Assembly (NCBI GenBank): GCA_964364925.1
Contig: CAYIOB010000010.1
Coordinates: 1-21,431 of the forward strand
Direction: 5' to 3'
Length of the DNA stretch: 21,431 nt
From: JAMCZC01 sp964364925
GTDB lineage: Bacteria; Patescibacteriota; Microgenomatia; Levybacterales; UBA12049
Under the pieces are notes generated by a model. The model was given only the letters and a program-made list of their open reading frames with translations, did no database searches and was not told the origin of the DNA. Below, piece after piece: positions 14,434 to 20,561 of this stretch (positions are counted from its first letter, which is position 1; every line of letters starts with the position of its first letter). The translations under genes were made by a program, and so were the position numbers.

Positions 14434-14769
14434 TTACCTGCGCAAGCTATGCATAAAAGTATTTGCAATAGAAAGTATTATCCCAAAAACCAGAGCCCAC
14501 AAAAATCCATCCACAATAAATCCGGGAACAAACTTGCTTACAAGAAGTATTAGTGTTGCGTTTATAACAAAAGTAAAAAGTCCCAAGGTAAGAATATTTA
14601 TTGGAAGAGTAAGAATAAGAAGAACGGGTTTTAAAAAAGCGTTTATTATTCCTAAAACCAAAGCAACTGCTAAAGCCGAGGTAAAACTTGCAACATGAAC
14701 TCCGGGCAATATATATGCAATGCTAAAAACAACCATCGCGCTGACAACCCAATTAATTAGCACTCCCAT
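14434..14769 (-). CDS. Phage-holin family 4 (superfamily IV) small membrane protein
   Basis: The 111-residue protein has four membrane helices and the signature ALVLGIINAFLKPVLLIL, then LPINILTLGLFTFVINA, which identifies the phage_holin_4_2 family (YvlD-like). Despite the name these are chromosomal inner-membrane proteins of unknown role in many bacteria, and nothing here suggests a prophage. ATG 14769 was chosen since the -10 box TATAAT (14781-14776) puts +1 exactly there. The upstream in-frame codon at 14784 would overlap the preceding gene. It lies 7 bases after that gene's stop. Confidence 0.88.
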   Translation of the reverse strand: MGVLINWVVSAMVVFSIAYILPGVHVASFTSALAVALVLGIINAFLKPVLLILTLPINILTLGLFTFVINATLILLVSKFVPGFIVDGFLWALVFGIILSIANTFMHSLRR

Positions 14770-14775
14770 AACTCT

Positions 14776-14803
14776 ATTATACAATACGGGTTGCTCTCTG
14801 CAA
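14776..14803 (-). promoter_or_regulatory. Promoter of holin-like gene, leaderless, within the end of the upstream gene
   Basis: TATAAT (14781-14776) with a weak TTGCAG (14803-14798) 16 bases upstream puts +1 at 14769, the A of the ATG. It overlaps the last codons of the preceding gene, so this gene may be expressed both alone and by read-through. Confidence 0.5.
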
Positions 14804-15313
14804 GGCGCCTTTTACGCTTTTTAAGGTTGGGTGCTTTATTGCAAATATAACTTCGTCTACGAGTTGCACTCTGGAAAGCCTGCCAAATGTTTCAACAGCT
14901 GTATGATTAATTCCTGCGTTATAAAGTCTGTTTAAAACATCATCCGAAAGTACAACCGGCCTTCTGCCTGAAACAAAAGCATATGCCAGCGAATCCAACT
15001 CCGGATCATAAAAAATAGCCGTTCCTCCGGCAGGACTTACAGAAGAATGACCTAAATCAAATCTTCTCCCAACTAATCTAAAATAACCCCTAAAAATAGG
15101 TAAAACTTCCCCTGTTATAAAACGTAAATTTTCTTTCGCGCCTTCCAGAGGATTTTTAGCATGCTCGTCTAAAGGATTGGGATCGCTTGTCCTGCCTTTT
15201 ACAAAATCATTAATCAAGTCTTTTCTAAGCACACTAAGCTCAAAAACCGTTTTGCCTGCCTGCGCCCTCCTATAATCTTCAAATGTTAACGCCCCAACGC
15301 CTTCTTTTCCCAT
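14777..15313 (-). CDS. Hypothetical soluble protein
   Basis: I do not recognise this 178-residue protein. It has no signal peptide or membrane segment. Notable stretches are a charged N-terminal helix (FEDYRRAQAGKTVFELSVL), LRFITGEVLPIFRGYFRLVG, and a region FYDPELDSLAYAFVSGRRPVV that resembles a folded alpha/beta core. There is no catalytic signature. ATG 15313 was chosen because the promoter TTGATA-17-TGG-TATTAT predicts +1 at 15317. The upstream codon at 15352 coincides with the -35 box. It is followed by the holin-like gene in the same direction. Confidence 0.75.
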   Translation of the reverse strand: MGKEGVGALTFEDYRRAQAGKTVFELSVLRKDLINDFVKGRTSDPNPLDEHAKNPLEGAKENLRFITGEVLPIFRGYFRLVGRRFDLGHSSVSPAGGTAIFYDPELDSLAYAFVSGRRPVVLSDDVLNRLYNAGINHTAVETFGRLSRVQLVDEVIFAIKHPTLKSVKGALQRATRIV

Positions 15314-15323
15314 ACAGGACAAA

Positions 15324-15352
15324 ATAATACCATAATAAAGATTATTTATCAA
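15324..15352 (-). promoter_or_regulatory. Promoter TTGATA-17-TATTAT with extended TGG
   Basis: TTGATA (15352-15347), a 17-base spacer ending in TGG and TATTAT (15329-15324) predict +1 at 15317, four bases before ATG 15313. It is the only gap (60 bases) between this gene and the cysteine-ligase gene. Confidence 0.65.
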
Positions 15353-15372
15353 CTATAGGTTGTTACCCTGGA

Positions 15373-16548
15373 TTATTTAAATCCTAGTAACTTTAGGGAG
15401 TTTTTGAGGTTTCTTTGAATCTTTTTAGAGGTTTCTTTACCGGAATTTATATTTTGGGAGATTTCATAAATTAAATTAAGGGCTTTGGGAGTATTTAAAT
15501 CATCATCCATAAATAATTCGAATTGTTTTATGTAATCCATAGCATCTTTATTCTCAATTAATTTTTTATTTAATGCTTTATCAATATCCAAAACCTTGCC
15601 CTGCGCTTCTTCTATTTCCGAATAATCAAATTCCCACGATTTTCTATAATGATGTGACAAAAACAAGAATCTAATTGCATTTGCCGAGTATTTTTTTGAA
15701 AGATCCGCAACCATTATCATATTTCCCAAGGATTTAGACATTTTTTCCCCTTCAAATATTACCATTGATGTATGCATCCAATATTTAACAAAGGGCTTTT
15801 TATCGGTATAACTTTCACTCTGTGCAATTTCACTTTCATGGTGAGGAAAAACCAAATCTCTTCCTCCTCCATGAATATCTATTTGCTTACCCAAATACGT
15901 ATTTATCATGGCACTGCATTCTATGTGCCATCCTGGTCTTCCTTTTCCCCAAGGGCTTTGCCAAAAAGGTTCATCTTCTTTTGTTTTTTGCCACAAAATA
16001 AAATCCAGCGGGTCTTTTTTCAAAGGGTCCGAAGGATCCGCTCCTCTTTCTTTGGATATAATAATCATTTGTTCTCTTGTATATTTTGAAAGCTCTCCGT
16101 ATTTTTTGAATTTATTAACATTAAAATAAACATTTCCCTCATTTTCATATGCCAATTTTTTATATATTAAACCGCTAACAATCTCTATTATCTTTTCCAT
16201 GGAGCCTGTTGCTTTTACGTAATTAGTCGGCGGAAAAACATTCAGAAAATTTAAATCTTTCAAAAAGTTATCCGTCCAAAAATTACCCAATTCTATCCAA
16301 TTCATGCTTGTTTCTTTTGCTTTTTTTAATACATCGTCGTCTATATCTGTAACATTTTGAGTATAATTAACTTTATAACCTTTAAATTTTAAATATCTTA
16401 TCAACGCGTCAAAAAATACATATGTAAAGGCGTGTCCAAGATGAGTTGTGTCATAAGGGGTTATTCCGCAAACATAAATACTAACCTGATTATTTTTAAT
16501 TGGAACAAGTTCTTCTTTTTTTCTTGAAAGAGTATCGTAGAGTTTCAT
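15373..16548 (-). CDS. cysS: Cysteinyl-tRNA synthetase-family cysteine ligase (CysS/MshC-like, short form)
   Basis: The 391-residue class I cysteine-activating enzyme has the HIGH-type motif TTHLGH (34-39), KMSKS (269-273), and the zinc site Cys27, Cys211, His236 and Glu240. Ordinary CysRS is about 460 residues; this one stops right after the DALR-type helices (FMDDDLNTPKAL) and lacks the C-terminal anticodon-binding domain. The opening YVCGITPYDTTHLGHA and the ERGADPSDP linker resemble MshC, the mycothiol cysteine ligase, while the fourth zinc ligand Glu240 and IHGGG resemble true CysRS. It could be the tRNA synthetase or a thiol-making paralogue. ATG 16548 was chosen because the in-frame start at 16632 would run into the divergent deacetylase gene. 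Confidence 0.87.
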   Translation of the reverse strand: MKLYDTLSRKKEELVPIKNNQVSIYVCGITPYDTTHLGHAFTYVFFDALIRYLKFKGYKVNYTQNVTDIDDDVLKKAKETSMNWIELGNFWTDNFLKDLNFLNVFPPTNYVKATGSMEKIIEIVSGLIYKKLAYENEGNVYFNVNKFKKYGELSKYTREQMIIISKERGADPSDPLKKDPLDFILWQKTKEDEPFWQSPWGKGRPGWHIECSAMINTYLGKQIDIHGGGRDLVFPHHESEIAQSESYTDKKPFVKYWMHTSMVIFEGEKMSKSLGNMIMVADLSKKYSANAIRFLFLSHHYRKSWEFDYSEIEEAQGKVLDIDKALNKKLIENKDAMDYIKQFELFMDDDLNTPKALNLIYEISQNINSGKETSKKIQRNLKNSLKLLGFK

Positions 16549-16564
16549 AAATACGCGCCGTAAT

Positions 16565-16570
16565 ATTTTA
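16565..16570 (-). promoter_or_regulatory. Candidate -10 box of cysS-like gene
   Basis: TAAAAT on the minus strand puts +1 at about 16558, a 10-base leader. No convincing -35 box was found. It shares the 57-base divergent gap with the deacetylase promoter. Confidence 0.35.
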
Positions 16571-16593
16571 CAACAAAAATGATCAGGATGTTG

Positions 16594-16599
16594 TATAAT
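16594..16599 (+). promoter_or_regulatory. -10 box of the PIG-L deacetylase gene, leaderless
   Basis: Consensus TATAAT puts +1 at 16606, exactly the A of the chosen ATG. The -35 region is weak (TTTACA at 16567-16572 is 21 bases away). The in-frame start at 16579 would lie upstream of this transcript. Confidence 0.5.
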
Positions 16600-16605
16600 T
16601 TCAAC

Positions 16606-17310
16606 ATGAAATTTACATTTGTATTCGCTCATCCCGATGATGAAACTTTTTCAAGCGGCGGGACTATTGCAAAGCTTACAAAGCAAAAACACAAAGTAAC
16701 TCTAATTACCGCAACAAAGGGAGAAGCAGGAGAACCCGGAAATCCCCCGATTACAACCCGTGAAAAAATAGGAGAAGTTAGGGAGCAGGAATTAAGAAGA
16801 GCCGCAAAAATTCTTGGCATTTCGAACATTCATTTTCTAGGATTTATTGACGGAAAAGTAAGATACACCAGAAATAAAAAATTGGAAGGAAAAATTTTAT
16901 CAATTCTAAAAAAAGAAAATCCCGACGTAGTAATTACTTTTGATAAAAGCGGCGGATCAAACCATCCGGACCATAAGGCAATTTCAAGGGCAACAACAAA
17001 AATTTTTGAAGAATACAAAAAATTCGCCAAAAAACACGTCAGACTTTACCACACGGCAATGCCCAGAAGTTTTGTAAAACGGTTTGAGAAGCAAGGACTA
17101 GGCTACAGCGCTTTTGGAAAAGTAAGAGGAGTGACGGATAAAAATATAACAACCCTTGTAGATATTGAAAAAACATTGAGTACAAAAATTAAAGCTTTGA
17201 AAGAGCACAAAACTCAACATCAGGATTGGGAGAGGTTTTTAAAAAGAGTGGACGTTGTTAATTTTAAACATGAATTCTTTAAACTCATCGACGAAAACGA
17301 GCTCGCCTAG
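16606..17310 (+). CDS. PIG-L (LmbE) family N-acetylglucosaminyl deacetylase, MshB/BshB-like
   Basis: The 234-residue zinc deacetylase has the metal motif AHPDDE at residues 8-13 and the second His motif NHPDHKAIS near residue 125. Between them are the usual TLITATKGEAGEP and REQELRRAAKILGI. The family removes acetyl groups from N-acetylglucosamine linked to inositol, malate, lipids or antibiotics. MshB (mycothiol) and BshB (bacillithiol) belong here. Standing head-to-head with a MshC-like cysteine ligase, a thiol pathway is conceivable, but no MshA/BshA glycosyltransferase lies in the window. ATG 16606 was chosen from the promoter and the family's usual beginning. The end lies 4 bases from the convergent oxidoreductase gene. 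Confidence 0.88.
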   Translation: MKFTFVFAHPDDETFSSGGTIAKLTKQKHKVTLITATKGEAGEPGNPPITTREKIGEVREQELRRAAKILGISNIHFLGFIDGKVRYTRNKKLEGKILSILKKENPDVVITFDKSGGSNHPDHKAISRATTKIFEEYKKFAKKHVRLYHTAMPRSFVKRFEKQGLGYSAFGKVRGVTDKNITTLVDIEKTLSTKIKALKEHKTQHQDWERFLKRVDVVNFKHEFFKLIDENELA

Positions 17311-17314
17311 ATTT

Positions 17315-18850
17315 TTATTTACTTTCAGCGTATCCGGGGAAAAAGTCTGTTATTATATTTCTTTTTTTAACTTTCATCCCTAAAAGCAATTTTTCAAAAT
17401 TTTGCACCATTAATTGCGGACCGGAAATATAAAATATACGGTTTTGGTAATCGGGGATTTCTTCTTTTAGCATCTGTTCGTTTATATACCCTGCCTTGCC
17501 TTTCCAATCTTTGGGGATATTATCAACATCAGTTAATGTATAAATCGTTTTTACACCATAATTTTCCGCCTTTTGGAAAATGTCGGAAAACAAAATTTCA
17601 TTTGCGGTTCTATTTGAATAAATAAAAACAATGTTGCTTTTAATATTTTTATCTAAAATATATTTAATCATACTCCTAAAAGGAGTAATACCGACTCCTC
17701 CGGCAATGAATGCTAATGGAGCTTTGGGATTCTTCGGTAATACAAAATCTCCTGCAACTTTTGCTGCAATTATCTTTTCTCCTTCTTTTAAACTTAAAAG
17801 TTTTTTCTTATAAGAACTTGAATTCTCGTAAAATTTTACAGTAATTATTATCTCTTTTTCCGTAGGAGAAGAAGAAATACTAAAATATCTTCTATTACCC
17901 CTGCTGTCTGTATTTTTATGTTGGAGTGTCCATTCCATATATTGCCCCGGAATGAAATTAAAGCTATTTTGCTTATTAAAAAAGAAGGTGTAGATATCAG
18001 AAGTAAGTTTTTTTTTCAATTTTAAAGGCAAAATCAATCTATAATTAGGGTTAACAAGGTAAGCAAAAATGTTTCCGAGACAAAGTGCCGTCTCAGGAGG
18101 TATATTTACATTTATAAGACTTAGCTGTGGAATTACATAAAATAATGCAACAATATATCCATAATATTTTTGTAGTTTTTTAGTGGCGGGGGACGTAAGA
18201 GGCTCTGTTAACATTACAAACATAAAGAAAAATAAAGCGGAATTAAAAATAGTAAGCTGCCAGGCCGAAATTACAAAAGCTAATGAACCGCCACGGAATA
18301 TTGATCCTACTGCAACTATAAATAAATAAACCAAAAGGAAATTGAATACAAGTTTCTCTCTTCGTATTTTTCTAAGCATTAGAAGCCCTCCAAAAAGAAC
18401 AAAGGGCAACATTGTTGGCGCTCCAATCCACCAGCTCGCAGCTTGGTCTGAAGCAAAAAACATAATAGTAGCGCCGAATGCGGCAGGATTAAAAATGTGG
18501 CGTTTATTAATCGCAAGGAAATATTTTGATGCCATTGCCAAAACAGATGCTAATGCAATAAAGGTTGTGTCTGTAGGAAATTTGACCGGCATTATTAAAA
18601 CTAAAATAAGAGCCGTAATAAAAACCGATTCAATATTAGTGGTTGCTTTAAATATTTTAGAAAATAAGTGATTAGATATATATGCCGCTGCTATAGATAC
18701 AAAAAAATTAATAAGTAAATCAAGGGGGCTATAAGGAAGTATTCCGAAAAATCCAAAAACTGATGCTATGCCTACTAATAAAATTAAGTAGTACAGAATT
18801 AGCCTGTACATTGTAACTTTATTTAATAAGGAATCAACAAATCCAATCAT
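17315..18850 (-). CDS. RnfD/NqrB-like membrane domain fused to a ferredoxin-NAD(P)+ reductase module
   Basis: The fusion protein has 511 residues. Residues about 12-265 form some nine membrane helices with the RnfD/NqrB signatures HIFNPAAFGA and LTEPLTSPATKKLQ. Residues about 285-511 form an FNR-type module: FIPGQYMEW, FAD-binding RRYFSISS, NAD(P)-binding AGGVGITPFRSM, and YISGPQLMV. In NQR and RNF these parts are separate subunits (NqrB/RnfD and NqrF). Here one chain could pass electrons from NAD(P)H through FAD to the membrane. I do not see the D/S-G-A-T threonine motif for covalent FMN. No ferredoxin domain or other nqr/rnf genes are nearby. ATG 18850 was chosen from the -10 box at 18869-18864; the codon at 18919 adds a basic non-family extension. 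Confidence 0.85.
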   Translation of the reverse strand: MIGFVDSLLNKVTMYRLILYYLILLVGIASVFGFFGILPYSPLDLLINFFVSIAAAYISNHLFSKIFKATTNIESVFITALILVLIMPVKFPTDTTFIALASVLAMASKYFLAINKRHIFNPAAFGATIMFFASDQAASWWIGAPTMLPFVLFGGLLMLRKIRREKLVFNFLLVYLFIVAVGSIFRGGSLAFVISAWQLTIFNSALFFFMFVMLTEPLTSPATKKLQKYYGYIVALFYVIPQLSLINVNIPPETALCLGNIFAYLVNPNYRLILPLKLKKKLTSDIYTFFFNKQNSFNFIPGQYMEWTLQHKNTDSRGNRRYFSISSSPTEKEIIITVKFYENSSSYKKKLLSLKEGEKIIAAKVAGDFVLPKNPKAPLAFIAGGVGITPFRSMIKYILDKNIKSNIVFIYSNRTANEILFSDIFQKAENYGVKTIYTLTDVDNIPKDWKGKAGYINEQMLKEEIPDYQNRIFYISGPQLMVQNFEKLLLGMKVKKRNIITDFFPGYAESK

Positions 18851-18863
18851 AACTAATTTATTT

Positions 18864-18869
18864 ATTATA
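18864..18869 (-). promoter_or_regulatory. -10 box of the RnfD-FNR fusion gene
   Basis: TATAAT on the minus strand predicts +1 at about 18857, a 7-base leader before ATG 18850. No good -35 box is seen. Confidence 0.45.
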
Positions 18870-18934
18870 GTACATAATTTTCTGCCTTTTCGCATTCTGA
18901 TTATACTACTGTTTACCAAAAATTAACTGAATTT

Positions 18935-18981
18935 ACCCAGCACTATTTTTAATTCAGAGTTAAACAAAAGTGGTGCTGGGT
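18935..18981. repeat. 9-bp inverted repeat ACCCAGCAC ... GTGCTGGGT in a divergent gap
   Basis: The arms 18935-18943 and 18973-18981 are perfectly complementary with a 29-base AT-rich loop, in which TTTAA / TTAAA could form a small inner stem. It lies in the largest intergenic stretch (18851-19041), between the RnfD-FNR promoter and the small basic peptide gene. No T-run follows on either side, so it is not a standard terminator. An operator or structured RNA is possible. Confidence 0.5.
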
Positions 18982-19010
18982 TTACTCTTATATGATTTGT
19001 GTGTAATAAA

Positions 19011-19033
19011 TGATAAAATGAATTAAAGGAGGT
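19011..19033 (+). promoter_or_regulatory. Extended -10 and perfect Shine-Dalgarno of the 27-residue peptide gene
   Basis: TGA-TAAAAT (19011-19019) could start transcription near 19026. AAAGGAGGT (19025-19033) fully matches the anti-Shine-Dalgarno and sits 8 bases before ATG 19042. This is the only textbook ribosome site in the window and it decides the start of a gene otherwise too short to notice. The -10 box is less certain than the ribosome site. Confidence 0.6.
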
Positions 19034-19041
19034 TAGAGTAT

Positions 19042-19125
19042 ATGGCAAAATCTAAAAGAAAAACATTAGGCAAAGGTCAGTTTGCAAAAAGGAAAAGAGG
19101 TATGAGACACGGAACCCCAAGATAA
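19042..19125 (+). CDS. 27-residue highly basic peptide, candidate small ribosomal protein (THX-like)
   Basis: The reading frame MAKSKRKTLGKGQF...HGTPR ends at TAA 19123-19125. Eleven of 27 residues are Lys or Arg and none is acidic. A perfect Shine-Dalgarno sequence stands at the right distance, which is strong evidence that it is translated. Size, charge and the Lys/Gly/Arg pattern recall bTHX, the 26-residue Thermus 30S protein, and related tiny ribosomal proteins; the similarity is compositional and I cannot confirm homology. It could also be another nucleic-acid-binding peptide. It stands alone, with 88 bases to the next gene, which has its own promoter. Confidence 0.7.
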   Translation: MAKSKRKTLGKGQFAKRKRGMRHGTPR

Positions 19126-19195
19126 CTCGGAAACTAATCGCGGATTCTCCATAGGCGCGGTACCCGACAGCTTTTCCCGCCAAAAAAAGAAAAAG

Positions 19196-19204
19196 TGGTA
19201 TAAT
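19196..19204 (+). promoter_or_regulatory. Extended -10 promoter of the CBS-protein gene
   Basis: TGG-TATAAT, a perfect extended -10 with no recognisable -35, predicts +1 at about 19211, three bases before ATG 19214. Confidence 0.65.
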
Positions 19205-19213
19205 GCAGTTAAC

Positions 19214-19675
19214 ATGAAGGTTAAAGATGTATTCCAAAAAAAAGTTGGCTACATTACTCCGAGCGCCACCCTTTCCGAAGCTGCGCGATTTATATTTGGG
19301 CATGATTATAAAGGACTGCCTGTTGTAAAAGGTCCAAGAAAAAAGCTTGTTGGTTTTATTACGGACCAGGATATTACTTCTCAACTTTTTCCTAGCATCC
19401 AGGAGTTAATGGAAGATTATGTGCATGAAAAGGATTTTGAAGGAATGGAAAAAAGAGTAAAAAGCGTTTTAGTTAAAAAAGTAAGAGACGTAATGAGCAA
19501 AAAAGTTATATCAATTCATATAGATGAACCTCTTTTGAAAGCCGAATCAATAATGAAGCTAAAAGATATTAGACGTCTCCCGGTTGTAGATGATAAAGGC
19601 AACCTAATAGGAATTATTACAAAAGGAGATATCTTTAGAGCATTGGTAAGCCCAAAAGTTAGAGGTTTTAAGTAG
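19214..19675 (+). CDS. Tandem CBS-domain protein
   Basis: The 153-residue protein consists of two CBS domains, a Bateman module, and nothing else. The first spans about residues 3-60 (VGYITPSATLSEAARFIF, GLPVVKGPRKKLVGFITDQDI). The second spans about 90-148 (VRDVMSKKVISIHIDEPLLKA, RRLPVVDDKGNLIGIITKGDI). They are joined by a Glu/Lys-rich linker containing the helix SIQELMEDYVHEKDFEGMEKR. Such modules bind adenosine nucleotides and regulate a partner enzyme or channel; the partner is not evident here. The gene has its own near-leaderless promoter and is followed by a small repeat element at 19726. Confidence 0.93.
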   Translation: MKVKDVFQKKVGYITPSATLSEAARFIFGHDYKGLPVVKGPRKKLVGFITDQDITSQLFPSIQELMEDYVHEKDFEGMEKRVKSVLVKKVRDVMSKKVISIHIDEPLLKAESIMKLKDIRRLPVVDDKGNLIGIITKGDIFRALVSPKVRGFK

Positions 19676-19725
19676 AAATAATAATTGTCAAAACAAATTC
19701 CCTTTCTCCCCGTAATGTCGCAGAT

Positions 19726-19757
19726 CCTGAGCGAAGCCGAAGAGGACGATGTTGGAA
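19726..19757. repeat. Dispersed repeat copy A (CCTGAGCG...GTTGGAA)
   Basis: This 32-base element matches the 33-base copy at 20517-20549 in the same orientation, with one indel and a few substitutions. Shared core: CCYGAGCG, AAGYCGAAGRGGACGAYG, TTRGAA. The possible outer stem is CCT/AGG here and CCC/GGG in the other copy, a compensatory change. It ends one base before the stop of the phosphoribosyltransferase gene. Confidence 0.75.
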
Positions 19758-19758
19758 A

Positions 19759-20448
19759 TTATTTTTGTTTTCTATGACCAAAAAGAAGCATATAAAACTC
19801 TGCTTGATCTGAAGGTACCCCAATTGTAATTAACCTATCTTTAGCTTCCCCCATTGATACTCCTGCAGATCTCCATTTATCAGCAGAGGTTTCGACAAAT
19901 TCTCTGATTTCATGGGGAAAAACAACCCATGCATCAGTACTAAATGCGAAAAAATCCGGTCTTACTATAGAGCGAGGCTTATAACATAAAGCTGCTGTTT
20001 GTATTTCTTCTGCTCCCATTTCTTTCAAGTACTTTTGAGCTTTTATAACTGTTCTGCCCGAATCAATAACCTCATCAAACAAAAGTACTCTTTCTCCGCC
20101 TATTGGATCTGTTAATGGTTGGACAATTTTTGGCTCCCTAGACTCATTAACGCCAGTGTAGGATATTATTCTTACAGAAGAAAGTTCCGGAATTTTTAGA
20201 GCATCTGCAAGGTCTCTTGCCCAAGTCCATCCTCCCCTTGCCAAGGCGACTATTCTATCAAAAGACTGCCCTGATTCAATAATCTGCCTTGCTAAAGCAA
20301 AATTGTATGTTCCCATCTGGTCCCATGTTGGACACACATAAGAAATACCATCGTATTCTGTTTCTTTTAATTGAGGTCTGGCATGAGGAGCTAATCCATC
20401 CGGAGAGCCGACACCTTGCCTGCCCGATATATCTTCTGGTCCTGCCAT
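19759..20448 (-). CDS. Purine-type phosphoribosyltransferase
   Basis: The 229-residue protein has a type I phosphoribosyltransferase core. The PRPP-binding loop VLLFDEVIDSGRTV lies at 121-134, preceded by FDRIVALARGGWTWARDLADAL at about 63-84. The latter, and a later VVFPHEIREF, resemble xanthine/guanine or hypoxanthine phosphoribosyltransferases of the Gpt type that recycle purine bases with PRPP. The first 30 residues are a polar extension, and the C-terminus (about 185-229) is longer than in Gpt, with a small helical domain. The base it uses cannot be told. The gene has its own promoter and is bracketed by two copies of a short repeat, so it may have moved as a unit. Confidence 0.85.
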   Translation of the reverse strand: MAGPEDISGRQGVGSPDGLAPHARPQLKETEYDGISYVCPTWDQMGTYNFALARQIIESGQSFDRIVALARGGWTWARDLADALKIPELSSVRIISYTGVNESREPKIVQPLTDPIGGERVLLFDEVIDSGRTVIKAQKYLKEMGAEEIQTAALCYKPRSIVRPDFFAFSTDAWVVFPHEIREFVETSADKWRSAGVSMGEAKDRLITIGVPSDQAEFYMLLFGHRKQK

Positions 20449-20456
20449 TGTTTAGG

Positions 20457-20485
20457 ATCTTAACACGAAAAGCTTGATTTATCAA
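20457..20485 (-). promoter_or_regulatory. Phosphoribosyltransferase promoter TTGATA-17-TAAGAT, extended TGT
   Basis: TTGATA (20485-20480), a 17-base spacer ending in TGT and TAAGAT (20462-20457) predict +1 at about 20450, two bases before ATG 20448. Confidence 0.6.
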
Positions 20486-20516
20486 TATATTTTTATACTC
20501 CGTGGTATGCTATAGT

Positions 20517-20549
20517 CCCGAGCGGAAGTCGAAGGGGACGACGTTAGAA
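20517..20549. repeat. Dispersed repeat copy B (CCCGAGCGG...GTTAGAA)
   Basis: This is the second copy of the element at 19726-19757, about 790 bases away and in direct orientation. It lies between the phosphoribosyltransferase promoter and the 3' end of the protease gene, at the point where base composition changes. Confidence 0.75.
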
Positions 20550-20561
20550 CCTATTTTCGGC

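Noticed and set aside
14434..14769. Prophage indicated by a holin-like gene
   Set aside because: The phage_holin_4_2 family is common in bacterial chromosomes; no other phage gene is present.
16549..16632. 84-base upstream extension of the cysS-like gene
   Set aside because: It would cover the whole divergent promoter region and overlap the deacetylase start; CysRS/MshC proteins begin with a segment like MKLYDTL at 16548.
19126..19195. GGCGCGG ... CCCGCC hairpin as terminator of the small basic gene
   Set aside because: The stem is imperfect and followed by A, not T, on the transcribed strand.
19052..19384. Minus-strand reading frame of 110 residues
   Set aside because: It runs antisense through both the small basic gene and the first CBS domain; composition is unlike a protein.
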